Shown: positions 12,021 to 23,887, counted from the first letter of the stretch. The stretch: DNA of 64,000 nucleotides from Lingula anatina (GCF_001039355.2 NW_019775690.1:25371-89370), one strand, 5' to 3'. The notes: generated by a model from the letters alone, not told the origin. Program-made: numbers and translations.

Positions 12021-12870
12021 TCTTGTTCTAGCATGTCTTTTAGCACGGCCCCTGAAAAGACGAATGTTGCATGAGGTATCTTACTGCTTCGCCCATAAAA
12101 ATCAAATAAAGCTGTCCCATGCTTTTAGCTTAATGACACAGCGAAGGACGGTACGAGACGCCATTTGCAATCAGTTCACATTGAGCTTCACACTCATGGT
12201 TGGTACGCGGTCCTTATCATTGGCCACATACCTCTTTCTCCTTTTATCGGATGATTGGGTCATACATTTTTATCTACGATATTAGTATATTTTGACAAAT
12301 AAGATAAGCGAAGTAAAAGACACAAAGTTTTTAAAATTTTTCCTGGAAATTAGACTTTTAGACTATAATCCAGGTTTATAGATCGTTTTTTTTTTTCCAA
12401 TGGCTTTGGATAAGGCATAAAGTATTGAGGAGAAAAAATCTGGTAAATTTTTTCGTTACATAAAAATCTAACGCTAATCAGAGCCTCAGAACCATACCCA
12501 CAACTATTTCCAATCGCGTATGATGGGATACCTCAATTACCAAAAAAAAAATGCACATCTGTACAAAGTAGACTCAAATTTGAAACACATTTTTCGTCTA
12601 TTTCAGTTCCAAACTGTAGAAAAAAATATTTCATTGCTTTTTTCTCCCTTTCTAATTGGAACTCTGCTACCCTTTTGCTTGACCTAAAAAATGAAAGCTT
12701 CAAAGGCCACAGAATTAACATGCCAACAAAAAGTCTTAAGGGATCAAATTTCATGACTTTTTTGAGATTATGTGCCAGATCTTCCCAAAAATCCCTTTTC
12801 TTTAACGCAGATTCCGAATATCCATTACAGAGATTCAGGACAATTTCATTGCCTTAATTTTGCTACACTG

Positions 12871-13013
12871 GCGTTACTGAGAGCCTATTATAAAAATTAA
12901 TTAATGGAAATTAAACACCCTGACACCCTTTACCAAATAGCTGCTTGCTTGAATTAATATACTTATCCATTTTCTATGTCCATTTCCAATACTTGGTTAA
13001 CACTATAACTCAC
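12871..13013. other. Spacer between duplication unit 1 and a foldback element
   Basis: Short AT-rich non-coding sequence with nothing recognisable. Confidence 0.5.
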
Positions 13014-13991
13014 ACTGAGAATAAAATCGGAGTCCAAGTGACTCCAAACTAACTTGGAGTCCAGCAGTGGTGCCTAAAATAACTCCCAATTGGAGTCAAG
13101 TTGACTCCGATGGAGTAACGCCATCCCAGACCCCACAGTCGCAATTGACTCCATTCACACATCCCTTCATCCCTTGATTTATCTCTACAAAAAGTCACCA
13201 TGACCCCATATTTAGGAATTTTTGACTCCTTGGCTCATTATGAAAAAATACAGTGCTACAGTGCCACGCAAGGAGACAGCAGACAGTTCATTAAGGCGCG
13301 GTATGTTCCCGAAACCCACGTCCTCCCGCTCTGGAGGCGGACACTCTAAGCACAAGCCCATCCGGTCGCATGTGGTGTTGTAATAGCAATAACAAACAGT
13401 TTGTCAATCTGGTAATAAACAGCATGCCGCATTGTGTATATATATATATCAGTAAGCATACCTCCCCAGTGACATGCATTGGGGGTCAAACCTACAACCT
13501 GGAAACAAAACCTGCTGACCTGTATACCAACATGTCACATAAAGGGTGTGGGCAACTGAAAGCCCGGGCCAGTAATAAGTGCACGAGTTCTGCATGCAGA
13601 CACACACAGGAAACCACTTGTTCGTGCATAAAACCAACTATGGCTAATAAAGTAATATTATATACTGACAATATACAAAGGATGATGAAAACTGTTCTCT
13701 CTACGCCGTCTGCTCACTGCCATCACAAGTACTGAAACGAGGCTTACTGTCCAGCGAGCGAAAACAGTCGGTGAAAGGTCAGCCAGACACTGGCCCCCGG
13801 TAATTTGACTCTGATTTTAGAGTGAGGTTGACTCTATGAGAGCCAGGGGGTGATTGACTCTGATAAGAGAGTCTAAAGACTCTGGTAGTGGGACCCTTAT
13901 ATACATGTAGGAGTCAAATTAACTCCATGAGGGTCAAGGGGTGCTGGACTCTGAATAGAGAGTCAAATGACTCCAATTTTATTCTCAGTAC
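13014..13991. mobile_element. Large foldback element, ~980 bp, GACTCC-rich arms
   Basis: The left end ACTGAGAATAAAATCGGAGT is mirrored by ACTCCAATTTTATTCTCAGT at the right end. Both arms consist of many irregular GGAGTC/GACTCC iterations, spread over about 120-200 bp. The middle (about 13240-13750) is unrelated and contains a tRNA-like SINE head. Target duplication is not clear. No transposase is visible, so it is a non-autonomous foldback or composite element of unassigned superfamily. Confidence 0.75.
13300..13385 (-). repeat. tRNA-derived SINE head (candidate)
   Basis: Read on the minus strand, the segment has an A-box-like stretch (GGGCTTGTGCTTAGAGTG), the block TCCGCCTCCAGAGCGGGAGG that resembles an anticodon arm, and a B-box-like GTGGGTTTCGGGAACA. 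The B box is imperfect and a proper acceptor stem is missing, so it is not a functional tRNA gene. SINE tail boundaries were not resolved. It lies inside the GACTCC foldback element. Confidence 0.5.
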
Positions 13992-14257
13992 AACTTATTA
14001 GTTTCATATGGAAATGCTACTTGTTTTTGTATCTGTACAGAGAAAGTTTTCTAACTACGAATTATATTTTGTTTCACATTTTTAAAAAAGGAGAGAATTC
14101 TATATAACAAATCAAAGAGTTCTATGATTCAAACCAAAAACTGTAAAACTAAAATAGTTTTATTGTGGCTTTGATTAATCTGTTCGTTATTTACAACTGT
14201 TTCTAACTTTGATTTCAATCTGGCCTTGGCTGATTTTAAATCCAATTTTGTAATTTT

Positions 14258-14413
14258 CCGACAAAAAAGAGCCAGATGTGTCCGACAGGCCAGATATGTC
14301 CGACAAAAAAGAGTCAGTTGTGTCCGATATATCTGTTCTGTCGGACACATCTGGCTCTTTTTTGTAGGACATATCTGGCCTTCTCTGGTCGTAGGACATA
14401 TCTGGCCTGTCGG
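14258..14413. repeat. Inverted array of TGTCCGACA / CCAGATATGTCC motifs
   Basis: The motif TTTCCGACAAAAAAGAGCCA and its relatives repeat in one orientation up to about 14330 and in the opposite orientation from about 14336, so the segment folds into a long imperfect hairpin. Several frames are open only because of the repeat period. The outer boundaries are unclear. Confidence 0.65.
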
Positions 14414-14654
14414 AAATATCGGGTCGTCACAGCCCACGCCTAGGGTATCCACAACTTACCACCAGGAAACAGAAGCCATTCTTATAGTTTTGCTGCTAAA
14501 TTAAACAAAGGCAACCCGTTTCTTTCAGAATGAGGGGACGAGTGCTAACGGAAAGCGTTTTTCAAGGCCCTTTGCGAACGCCAGACTGGTTTTAACAGGT
14601 TACTATGCTGAGAAAAACAGCAGCTGAAGATATCGTCAAGTTTTTTATCCTATA

Positions 14655-15208
14655 CAAGGTGTATAAAAAAAAAGTGAACACTCAGAAAAAAAACCCAAAA
14701 TTTTAAATTTTTATTTCATATAACAAATGTTAATGTAAAAATAGGTTCGTAGGGAAATTATGCTTCAATGAACACCATTAATTGTCGTGTCTTTTCACGC
14801 ATGACGGAGCAGGGCCAAATTACGTCATGAGGATCAAATTTGTATCTCGAGAAGTAACCTACAAAATTACCGCATATTACAAATTGGATGTTCATGACAA
14901 AAGAACATAAGTGGCAGATAACAGGGAAGAAAAGGTTAATTGGCAGGTTTTTAATTTGAAAACCACTGATAGAACCATTTCATGGCAATTAATCAACCTT
15001 TTGCGAAAAAAGTTCTCGAAATAAAAATTTGATCCTCATGACGTAATTTGACACTGCTAGGTCATGCGTGAAAAGACACGACAATCCATGGTGTGCATTG
15101 AAGCATAATTTACCTACGAACCTATATTTACATTAACACTTGTTATATGAAATAAAATTTCAAAATTCTGGGTATTTTTTCTAAGTGTTCACTTTTTTAT
15201 ACACCCTG
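14655..15208. mobile_element. Foldback mariner-like MITE, 554 bp
   Basis: The left end CAAGGTGTATAAAAAAAAAG and the right end CTTTTTTATACACCCTG are inverted copies, and the arms stay similar for about 200 bp each (for example TGATCCTCATGACGTAATTT against its complement near 14815-14835). TA dinucleotides flank both sides (14653-14654, 15209-15210), as expected for Tc1/mariner insertion. No transposase is encoded. Confidence 0.8.
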
Positions 15209-15210
15209 TA

Positions 15211-16182
15211 GACCGAATCAACGGCCTACTGGTATGACAAGGAATCATCCACGTATCTGTATCTGTTTAAGTAGGGTAATTCTATTACATAACTGATGTC
15301 GCAGTGGCACTGAAGAGATTATTTAAAGTCTTAAAAACTAATTTGAAAGAAGAAAAATTATTTGGAAAAAATATTCCACATTATATGTCAATTCTGTACA
15401 TACATTGACTGACAGATCACCATGATAACCGTTGCCTCGTAAAAATGGTGCTGCTAAACTGGTCGCGTGTTAAATATCGAAAACTATGCTAAATGTTATA
15501 ATTAAAATAAATATTATTATTATTATATGCTAAATATTTTCGAAAACTATACTAAAAATCACGTGCTAAATATCTAATCGCAAGGGCGTTGCATGGATTT
15601 TTTTTCTGATATGTACAGCGCTAAATGATTTTAATGAAGGAAAATAAATTGGTACGTTACAATTAAAACTAAGCGGCAAAATGCATTTACGTCCGTCATG
15701 TTCAACCTTATATACTAAAAATTAAAACCCGCCACGCGGAGTCTGGGTCAGTAAACTTGAAATAACTCTTTTGATCATTCAAAAGAATCGTGCCACAATT
15801 GCCCTTCTTAAGGATGGTTCTCTCTACCAGGGTAACAGATTGATTTTTCACTAGATATCCACAGGTATGTCTCTGGCTAATCATGACACAATACTCGCAC
15901 AATTGTAAATGTGCATTGTAAATGTGCGGTCCAGGTAGGGGGTACACCTCCGCAGAATTGCTGAATAAATACAGTAAATACAATAGATAACCGTGCACAG
16001 AACCGCAGAGGTAAAGTGTTGATTTACCCGAACGGTCTCCTCATTTGGTCCATCCTGAATGACCGGTGACTGGCCACTTTCAAGATTTGTTATATCACTG
16101 TGCATAGTGTTATCCAGTTTATCTTTTCTCTAAAATTCAATTCCAAATCGCGGAAGAGGGGCCAAAATTAGAAACATATTAG
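15211..16182. other. Non-coding spacer before duplication unit 2
   Basis: No gene recognised. A block at about 15850-15890 (CACAGGTATGTCTCTGG) is shared with the hairpin element at 25985-26100. Short minus-strand open frames at 15708-16105 lack coherent homology, and part of one coincides with this repeat. Confidence 0.5.
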
Positions 16183-16526
16183 AAATGTTTGTGGAAAGAA
16201 GTATAGAAAAATGATGTTTAAGACTATTCAATGTCAAAGACAGGGGCATGGTGACAAAAGCGAATCTGGTCACTCACACATGCGCGACTCTAAGACCCCA
16301 TTCCCACAGATTTTAGATCGATCTATCCCTGTGGGGAGTCTCACTAGATTACTGTCAGCTTAGCCGGCTTAAGCGTCTGCCCCGCCTACTAAAAGCTGTA
16401 AGGGGGTAATTAACTGTCGTGCGCGCTCTGCTGACTGCAATTTAGCGTGAACCCCCAGGGAGTTAGGTTGATCCGGATGGATCGTTCTAAATCACTGGGA
16501 ATGTGCTCTAAATGCTAATCGTCACT
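16183..16526 (+). pseudogene. GPCR 3'-end fragment, split by a MITE
   Basis: Positions 16183-16293 match the last ~37 codons of the GPCR at 6919-7977, from GTGGAAAGAAG to GCGACTCTAA. The rest of the receptor is absent: it is a 5'-truncated duplicate, not an independent gene. A 215-bp family-B MITE then interrupts it, and the former stop region (AATGCTAATC) resumes after the insertion. Confidence 0.92.
16294..16508 (+). mobile_element. MITE, family B (Harbinger-like), 215 bp
   Basis: Exactly the length of the copy at 3592-3806, with the same terminal repeats (GACCCCATTCCCACAG at the left; GGGAATGTGCTC at the right). It is flanked by TAA at 16291-16293 and 16509-16511. The unfilled site survives in the paralogous GPCR tail, where a single TAA sits at 7968-7970. 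This proves both the 3-bp duplication and that insertion followed the segmental duplication. Confidence 0.92.
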
Positions 16527-18082
16527 GGAAGACAATTCCTAAAGGACAGTTTGCTGCACTTGAAGAGTTGAGAAACGCCTGTATAAAACCAAATGGGAAT
16601 AATTTATTGCATTACATTGAAGAGACGAAGCGCATACCTTCCTTTTTGGTGCTGATGGCCGAAATCAGGGTTCTGGCTCATCGCATAATAAGGATATTGA
16701 GGGAGCATAAGTCGTTTGGAAACTTCCGATGCTTTCATTTAATCACTTTCATTATATTATTTAGTGCTATAAATGGAATGATCTATAGATATCGTGTAGT
16801 CTTACGGGTTTTACAATGTAATTAAAACTAATTGGTTGTCAAACTGCACTTTCATATGAACTCTTTGCTTAAATAACGATCACGTAATGAAGGCATTCCA
16901 GTAACGTGTAAAGCACCTGTAGGCGTTCATGCATTGAAAGATTGCTAAAAAAAGCTCTAGCCAGCTTTACCCAGTCTGACTTACGGATGTTCACTAACGT
17001 CATTAAAAGTATTTGCGTAAACTTAAGGCTTTAAATCAGAAGTGAGTGATCAAATAGTCCAGATGAATGCTGAAACGCTCCTCTAACACAACCAAACCTG
17101 CTGTGATAGTCTTAACAGTTTAACAGAGTTACCAAACTTCAGAAGTTTGGGGAGGATATAAATATGATAAAAGTCAGAGCAATATATGAGATAAAAGCAT
17201 GAGAGCAGCATACAAAATCACAAAGGAAACTCGAATAATTAGTTTTTAGTGAAATTACAGGTTTAGTTTCAAAGCGCTTCATCTCGGCATTGATATTTTT
17301 TTTTAACTACGATTCTTCTATGAGACGTTACTAAAACAATTGACCCAAGCTTATATGTAATGCAGGCAATACAAAGAAATATAACGTACAATTTAACAGT
17401 TACTGTAGTTTAATTTTAAAAATCTAACGTTTTACATACAGTATTGGAATGCAGGTAAAACAGGAGTTTAGAAAAGACAGCCATACTGAAAAAATGGTTT
17501 CTCGAAATTCTGGTAATTTTCCCCTGCTGAGGTTTCTAAAGAATCTTTTTCGGTTATGTTATCTTACCTAGACCATATTCATATTTAACTTAAACCACTG
17601 CAAATTCATGGAAGTCATGCTGTCTAGTTCTGTGTATACATATAATCAAGACCCATTACCATACGGATAACGGGGGATGGTCCTTTTAACTTGTAACGTG
17701 TCATTTATGGAAGCATTTTAAAGTAACATTTAAGCGTGTAAGTCTTCTTTAATTGAAAGGGAATTATTTATGTGTCTGCACCTAAAGTACGGGTACGAAA
17801 GCTTCTCTGAATCATTTTGTCAAAATCGTGCGCTATACCTGAAGATCAGAAAATATCATACCTTTCGAAGTTAGTCCTACAAGGATGTATGATACTTTCG
17901 AAACGGATGACAAAAATACATTAAATCACATTTGTTAATCGGTAAATTCTTTATTCTTTTAAAAAATGCTCTGTTTATTCTTGATAAAAACAACATAAAC
18001 TATTATTTATTCCTGATAAAAGAAACGATAATGAATTATCTTTATTGGTATACTTTTACTGAACTCAGATGCACTTATGTCA

Positions 18083-20255
18083 TTATACATGATTTCTTAC
18101 GAATTCTAAGTTACGGTAATAATCAGAATTAAAAGGCAATGCGTTTTCTACTCTTGTTTTATTGAAATACATTTCCTCCATGCAGTCGTACGTTAAATAT
18201 TCAAAAGTAAGATGGAACTTGTTCACAAATAATTCTTTCCTATCAATCAAACTTGGTAGATCTGATACCCCGAACACGCAAACATGTCTCACTTCCTTAC
18301 CCCAGCATTTTGCTTTACCGTATACCCATACTACGTAACGAGTCAGGTATGGTTTTTTGTCTGGATCTCCTGTAGAAAGAGAAACAATATATGTGCAAGA
18401 TAAGCCCGTCATTTGTAGAAGTGTCATGTGGGGTGTATTGTATTGTGCATAGTCTAACTGAAAACGTAGGATCAGAAAAAAATCCTCATTTCACTAGGAT
18501 ATGATGACAACTTTTCTAACGTAAGTAGTGGGATTTTGTGACAACTTCATCACATCTGAATGGTTTTGATGTACGTATGAATCATTGTCATACGTCTACC
18601 AGTACCCTTTTCTATGTGATTTTATCTTTTTTTAACAAACGCACAGAAACGACCATGTTTTTCTGTTGCCTCCGTCCATTACTGGAGTTTAGATCTCAAT
18701 GCCTATAAAGTACCAAAACATCCACGCGCACTTCAAATCATCGGACAATCTTCATTAACTAATTGCAAAAGAATATTAAAAAAAAAAATTCCACAACTAT
18801 ACCTATGTGTGCCCCTGGAACTCCCAGCTGTGGGTTGTTATTAAGAGAAACAAAGTATGTTTCATCAGGGACCAGAGTACCATTCACCCAGTCCAAAAAC
18901 AGGTGTGCCGTCTCATTGTGTATCACGTAATCCACGAATTCTCTTGTCGCCGTGATTTTCATCTGCCCCTTATGAATGTGAATACCCGCTGGCGGAGGAG
19001 ACTTCGTGATAAATGTATTTTTGTTACCTATATAAACATAGCCTGTTCGTTTTTTGATAGTACTTAACTGCCTGAAACAAAAAAGCACGGATAATGTTAA
19101 TAAAACGTGCGTTTGTTCTTTTAAATTTTAGGGAATGGGAAATCTAGAATTATACGCATCATATTAACGCGAGACCTCATTTTTGTGTAAAATATGGATT
19201 TCCTTACGTTGTAATGTGTATGAGCGGAAATTTTAGTAACAATCTTACCAAATTGTGCTTTATATGATTAATATAAAAAGTCATGAACTTCTTTTGATAT
19301 AGGAAAACATAAAACATATACTTGGGGTTGAAATAGGACATACGTTTTAGGGTTCATTCCCAATTAAACTATCGTTCTACGTAGATCGATCCAACCCCGT
19401 AAGGACAACATGTATGTGAATCATGTTGTAAAAATGCTGCCCACCAGAATAAAGTTCATCAAATTTCCCAAGCTTTTTCACTTACTTTTTAAGGGAACCA
19501 GCGATATCATTGGCTCCATTGAAAATCTGAAGAATTTTCACTAACTCTTTATTAGTCTTCAACGGGAATTCCTGACCCGTTAAATTTATAAAATATTTCC
19601 ACTTCTGGTATTTTAAAAGTTCTCGCATACAGAGAAACTCGGGTTCTAAAACACTGATTCGTCCCCACACAACATGAATACGCACTGAGGGAATAATAAC
19701 GTTTTTAAAACACCCTGCAATTGCTGTAATTGCCTTCATAAAATCTCTAGGCGACTTTTTATCCACGTGAACACAATAGTAATTCTGAGGCCTGTATATT
19801 GCACGTAACAATCTCTCCACTTGTTCAACATCCTTATAAACCACCAAACTAAATGCAATAGGGAAGTTGGTTTCTACTTGGGAAACCGAAGTTATGTAGC
19901 CTCGTCTGTGTATGAAGTCAGAGCAGTTTCGTGTCAAGCTCTTATACTGTTCGGGGTTTACGGGAACTTTTGGATGATTCTCCATAAATTTTTTAGCTTG
20001 AACTGCAGCACTCCTGTCCCCTTCAAATAGTGCCTTGCACTGCCTGAACGCAGCTTGTGGTTGTTCACCAACTGGTTGAAGCTCTGATTCATATCCCCTT
20101 TGTCGTCTGCCTTGGAAATGAGTGAGACTTTCGGAACGTTCGGCAAAATTTGTAGAAAATTCAGTCGGTTTTTTAAAGAGAACTCCCATTGTACATATCA
20201 CTATCACTACTCCAATAAGAACGAAGACCACATGTAGTTTCTTTGCACGGAGCAT
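18083..20255 (-). CDS. Beta-1,6-N-acetylglucosaminyltransferase (GCNT family), copy 2
   Basis: Exons 20255-19486, 19071-18803 and 18369-18083 close in frame at 441 residues with GT-AG introns. It has the same domain order as copy 1: type II anchor (about residues 9-26), stem, GT14 domain with CKALFEGD, QEFPLKTNKEL, the PDET catalytic motif and a C-terminal FVNKFHLTF block. It differs from copy 1 at about 20 of 257 residues in exon 1, many of them in the anchor (including a two-residue deletion), and at about six residues in each of the other exons. There are no stops or frameshifts, so the gene looks functional and under constraint. Copied promoter sequence extends a few hundred bases upstream. 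Confidence 0.92.
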
Positions 20256-21241
20256 TTTTGTTTCAGCATGTCCTTTTGCACGGCCCCTGAAAAGACGAAT
20301 GTTGCATTAGGTTATATATACTGCAGCTGGAAGCCCTGTTTATTATATGAGTAATTTACTGCTTCGCCCATGAAAATCAAATAAAGCTGTCCCATGCTTT
20401 TAGCATAACGACACAGTTGAAGGACGGAGCGAGACGCCATTTGCAATCAATTCACATTGAGCTTTACACTTATGGTTGGTGCGCGGTCCTTATCTTTGGT
20501 CACATACCTCTTTCTCCTTTTATCGGATGATTGGATCAAACATTTTTATCTACGATATTAGTATATTTTGACAAATAAGACAGGCGAAGTAAAAGGCACG
20601 CGAGAATTTTTTTTTCCTGGAAATTAGACTTTTAGACTAAAATCCAGGTTTATAGATCGTTATTTTCCCAATGGCTTTGGATAAGGCATAAAGTAGTGAG
20701 AAGAAAAAATCTGATAAATATCCCGGGAAGTAAATTTTTCGTTACATAAAAGTTTAACGTTAATCAGAACCTCAGAGCCATATCCTCAACGATTTCCAGT
20801 CGCGTATGATGGAATACCACAATTATCAAAGAACATGCAGATCTGTACAAAATAGACCCAAATTTGAAACACACTATTCGCCTATTTCATATCCAAACTG
20901 TAGAAATAACATGTCATTGCTTTTTTCTCCCTTTTCTAATTAGATCTCTGCTACCCTTTCGCTTGACTTAAAAAATGAAAGCTTCAAAAGGCCACAAAAT
21001 TTACATGCCAATCAAAGTCTTAAGGGATCAAATTTCATGACTTTTTTTTTTGAGATATTCTGCCAGATCTTCCCAAAATTCCTTTTCTTTATCGCAGATT
21101 CCGAAAGTCCATTACAGCGATTCAGGACAATTTCATTGCCTACATCTTGCTACAATAAATTTTTGTGGTAAGGAATGTTTCTTAAGACAGTTTAGCTAAG
21201 GTTATAAATCTTTCCCCTCAATTTTGTTTGCCTTATTGAAC

Positions 21242-21290
<49 letters not shown>

Positions 21291-21291
21291 T
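21242..21291. repeat. (AAT)n microsatellite
   Basis: About 17 uninterrupted AAT units just beyond the right edge of duplication unit 2. Confidence 0.97.
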
Positions 21292-21690
21292 TTATTTCAT
21301 ATATTTAGGCCACCGGCCTATATTAGGCCTACATTACAGTAATAGGAGTCAAATATATGCCTTCTATGTATCCCTAGGCTTGAAGCACTCATACACATAC
21401 ATTGCCAAGTTTGTGAATACATAGTGTTGAATCTTCAGATTTCATGAGCTTATTAGAGTTGAATACGTTTGCCTGAATGCCGGGGATATATTTGGCTCTA
21501 TAGCCATTATACCGTGGACACACAAGCACGAAATGGTACTCGTCCTCTTTGTTTATGCTTCTTTATAAGCATTGCAGCAATAATCACTCGAATTTCAAAT
21601 CATGACGTTCTGGGCCGTGATAAGGCATTTCTTATCTTCCACGATGTAATCACAGTTTATATAGCGCTTATGCAGTTTTATACTCACTGA

Positions 21691-21858
21691 CAGGGGCAGA
21701 TCCAGAGCTATTTACTGACAACCTTCCAAATTATCTTTGTTGATTCATCCTCTATTTTTGATCGTCTTCCAACAGAAAATATTAGTTACCCGTCAGTGTA
21801 AACTTGAAAATCTGACCGTCTTCTGGAAGACCCAGAAGACGGCCTAAATCCGCCCCTG
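21691..21858. mobile_element. Small hAT-like MITE, 168 bp (candidate)
   Basis: The left end CAGGGGCAGATCCAGAGC and right end GCCTAAATCCGCCCCTG are imperfect inverted repeats. CAGGGGCGGAT-type termini are common in hAT elements. I could not confirm the 8-bp target duplication expected for hAT, so the assignment is tentative. Confidence 0.5.
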
Positions 21859-22133
21859 ACTGTAGCTATTCAGCTGACTGTTGCCCTTCACATCAGCGGA
21901 CCACTGTTGATATGCAGTGTTCTTCAACCGTTAAGTGAACTCGCTTAAAAAGTATTCAACATTTCCTTTCTCTTGTGATAACCATAACACGCCAAAGCCG
22001 TAGCTGAATAATACGCGTTTTCCTTACTGGCCCATGTCATTCTACCATACAGTTCTCGATTTTATAGCATTTGGTAACATTGCCTCGGGTACTTGTCTCA
22101 TCCCATACATAATAATTTAAACCAGTATTTAAT

Positions 22134-22228
22134 CAGGCCTACCCAACTACCAGACTCGGCACCTAAGGATCCTGAATTCACCGGTAGATCAGANCTTAGG
22201 TGCCGAGTCTGGTAGTTGGGTAGGCCTG
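22134..22228. repeat. Perfect 34-bp inverted repeat with an N in the loop
   Basis: The arms 22134-22167 and 22195-22228 are exact reverse complements (CAGGCCTACCCAACTACCAG and onward). The 27-bp loop contains GGATCCTGAATTC and ends with the ambiguous base at 22194. Confidence 0.9.
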
Positions 22229-23887
22229 TTAATGCTACGCGTGAGATAGTGGACCGTTAGAGGCAGTCTTCCACACTCTCCTAGGCCTGCGGGGTTAGAT
22301 GCGGTACTTGGTAAACCTAGGAAATATTTAAAAAATTTGATTTGCACTTTCTCATTCACCCCAACATAATTGGTTCCCCACATCTCATGCTATCAAAGAT
22401 ATGAAAGGCTACATTATATGCTAGTCTCCCGCATTTTTTCTCAAAGCATTTAAACATTGTGAACGCTCGTACAGCCTTAGCCGCATTATTTCGTAGAGCT
22501 GATGATCAATTAACGTGTTGATACCAGCACCCCAAGATACTTATAACTGTTGTGAATGTATGTAACTTATTTGAACCTTCTATAGAAGACACGCTTTGTG
22601 TTGCGTTTTTATACTTTATCAGTGTCCTTATAGCAACATTTCATTTCTTCATTTATGAATTAACTTATGTACGCAGTGGGGTAACCTACTAGTGACACAC
22701 GTCAGTTTGTCTGGAAATTGAGGAGCCTGAGATACAAGGCAGATAGATGCAAGAAATGGAATTACGTGTACATCTTTGGTACCGGTAAGTCCTTAATTAC
22801 TTGGTGCAAGCCAGGGGTCTCATTCTGGTAAAACGTTTACATCAGTTAGTGTGCGATTATTCAAAAAGTTTGTGGGATCAAATTGTAACACAGGTCCAAT
22901 TAAAAAAAAAGCTTATGCCACAGCCAGCAACTCCGTCTGATCAAATTTCTATTTCTGAGGGCCCTGGAAACTGAGCGCCTCTCTACTTTCCCCACGACTA
23001 TGACATGAGGCATGTTGATGGTAGAGAAGTGTTGTGTGTTTCTAGAGACCTTTGCAACTAATATGATTATGCCTGCACACAAATGACGTTAGACCAGTCC
23101 CTGTAGGCCTCGCACTCGCCCTTGTTCTCATATGCAAACAGGCCGGCTATTCTTGGGTCGAATAAGGTCGTTTCCTTAACTGGCACTACGACTAAATTGT
23201 GTTACAGTCAGTTATAGCGAGTCCCAGGCCTGCTGCATGATTCATGGAGATTTAGGGCACGATAAGAGAAAATCAAGGCTGTGAACGGTTCGACACAATT
23301 TAAAAATGAAATTGAAATAATACATTTACCTTAGCATTTCTCACCAATGTTCCAACTGAGCCCGTTCTGGAAACACTGTGATCGATCTCTGTTGAATAAC
23401 CGCGGAATAAGACTTTGCTTTTCGTCTTCCCACCACCCTATTAATTCTTACCTCATACCACAAAACTACATAATGCAATACCCTAAATGTAATAGAAAAA
23501 CATAAAACTCGGGCCTACCTGTGCCTCAGCAGTTATAAGAACAACCTGAAACATTCAACCGAACATAGATGTCTTAGTACACACCGTTAGTACGCCGTTC
23601 CACTGGTTACGAGCTATTATAATAAATCATCCCCTTTCTGTGGCAGCACTACATCCTCACAGTAATTTATTTGACCTAGATATTTTTTACATGGCTGCAT
23701 TGGATGTTTGTCTGGATTGACCTTAAGAAAATTATTTTAGATTAACTCTGCATCTTTTTTAACTACCCTCTCACTCTATCATATTACTGAAGGTAAAAAA
23801 TATGTTCCAAAGAATGAATACGTTAATTTTTTTCTGAGGGTAACTGAATGATAAAAGGCGATTCATCAACATGGTCCTGATCTAGTT
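22229..23887. other. Non-coding stretch, no gene recognised
   Basis: AT-rich sequence with no credible exon or RNA gene. Confidence 0.5.

Larger units (their letters stand above)
7866..12870. repeat. Segmental duplication, unit 1
   Basis: From within the last ~37 codons of the GPCR through the GCNT gene to about 12870, the sequence is colinear and highly similar to 16183-21153. Similarity covers exons, introns, intergenic DNA and both 3' flanks. Similarity stops on the left at the TCTGTGGAAAGAAG phrase and on the right after CAATTTCATTGCCT. The interval between the units (12871-16182) is not duplicated. Confidence 0.93.
16183..21153. repeat. Segmental duplication, unit 2
   Basis: Colinear with 7866-12870 in the same orientation, including GPCR tail, intergenic DNA, all GCNT exons and introns, and both flanks. 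Differences are scattered substitutions and small indels. The larger ones are a family-B MITE present only here (16294-16508) and a ~240-bp insertion present only in unit 1. Confidence 0.93.

Noticed and set aside
13300-13385. tRNA gene on the minus strand
   Set aside because: B box is imperfect and no acceptor stem pairs. It fits a SINE head better.
14129-14504. Overlapping open frames with repeated CPT/RT motifs on both strands
   Set aside because: They arise from the inverted TGTCCGACA repeat, which keeps several frames open at once.
15708-16105. Two minus-strand frames with a possible tiny GT-AG intron
   Set aside because: The frames do not join coherently and part of the sequence is a dispersed hairpin repeat also seen at 25985.
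16183-16526. A second functional GPCR gene
   Set aside because: Only the last ~37 codons are present, and they are split by a MITE.
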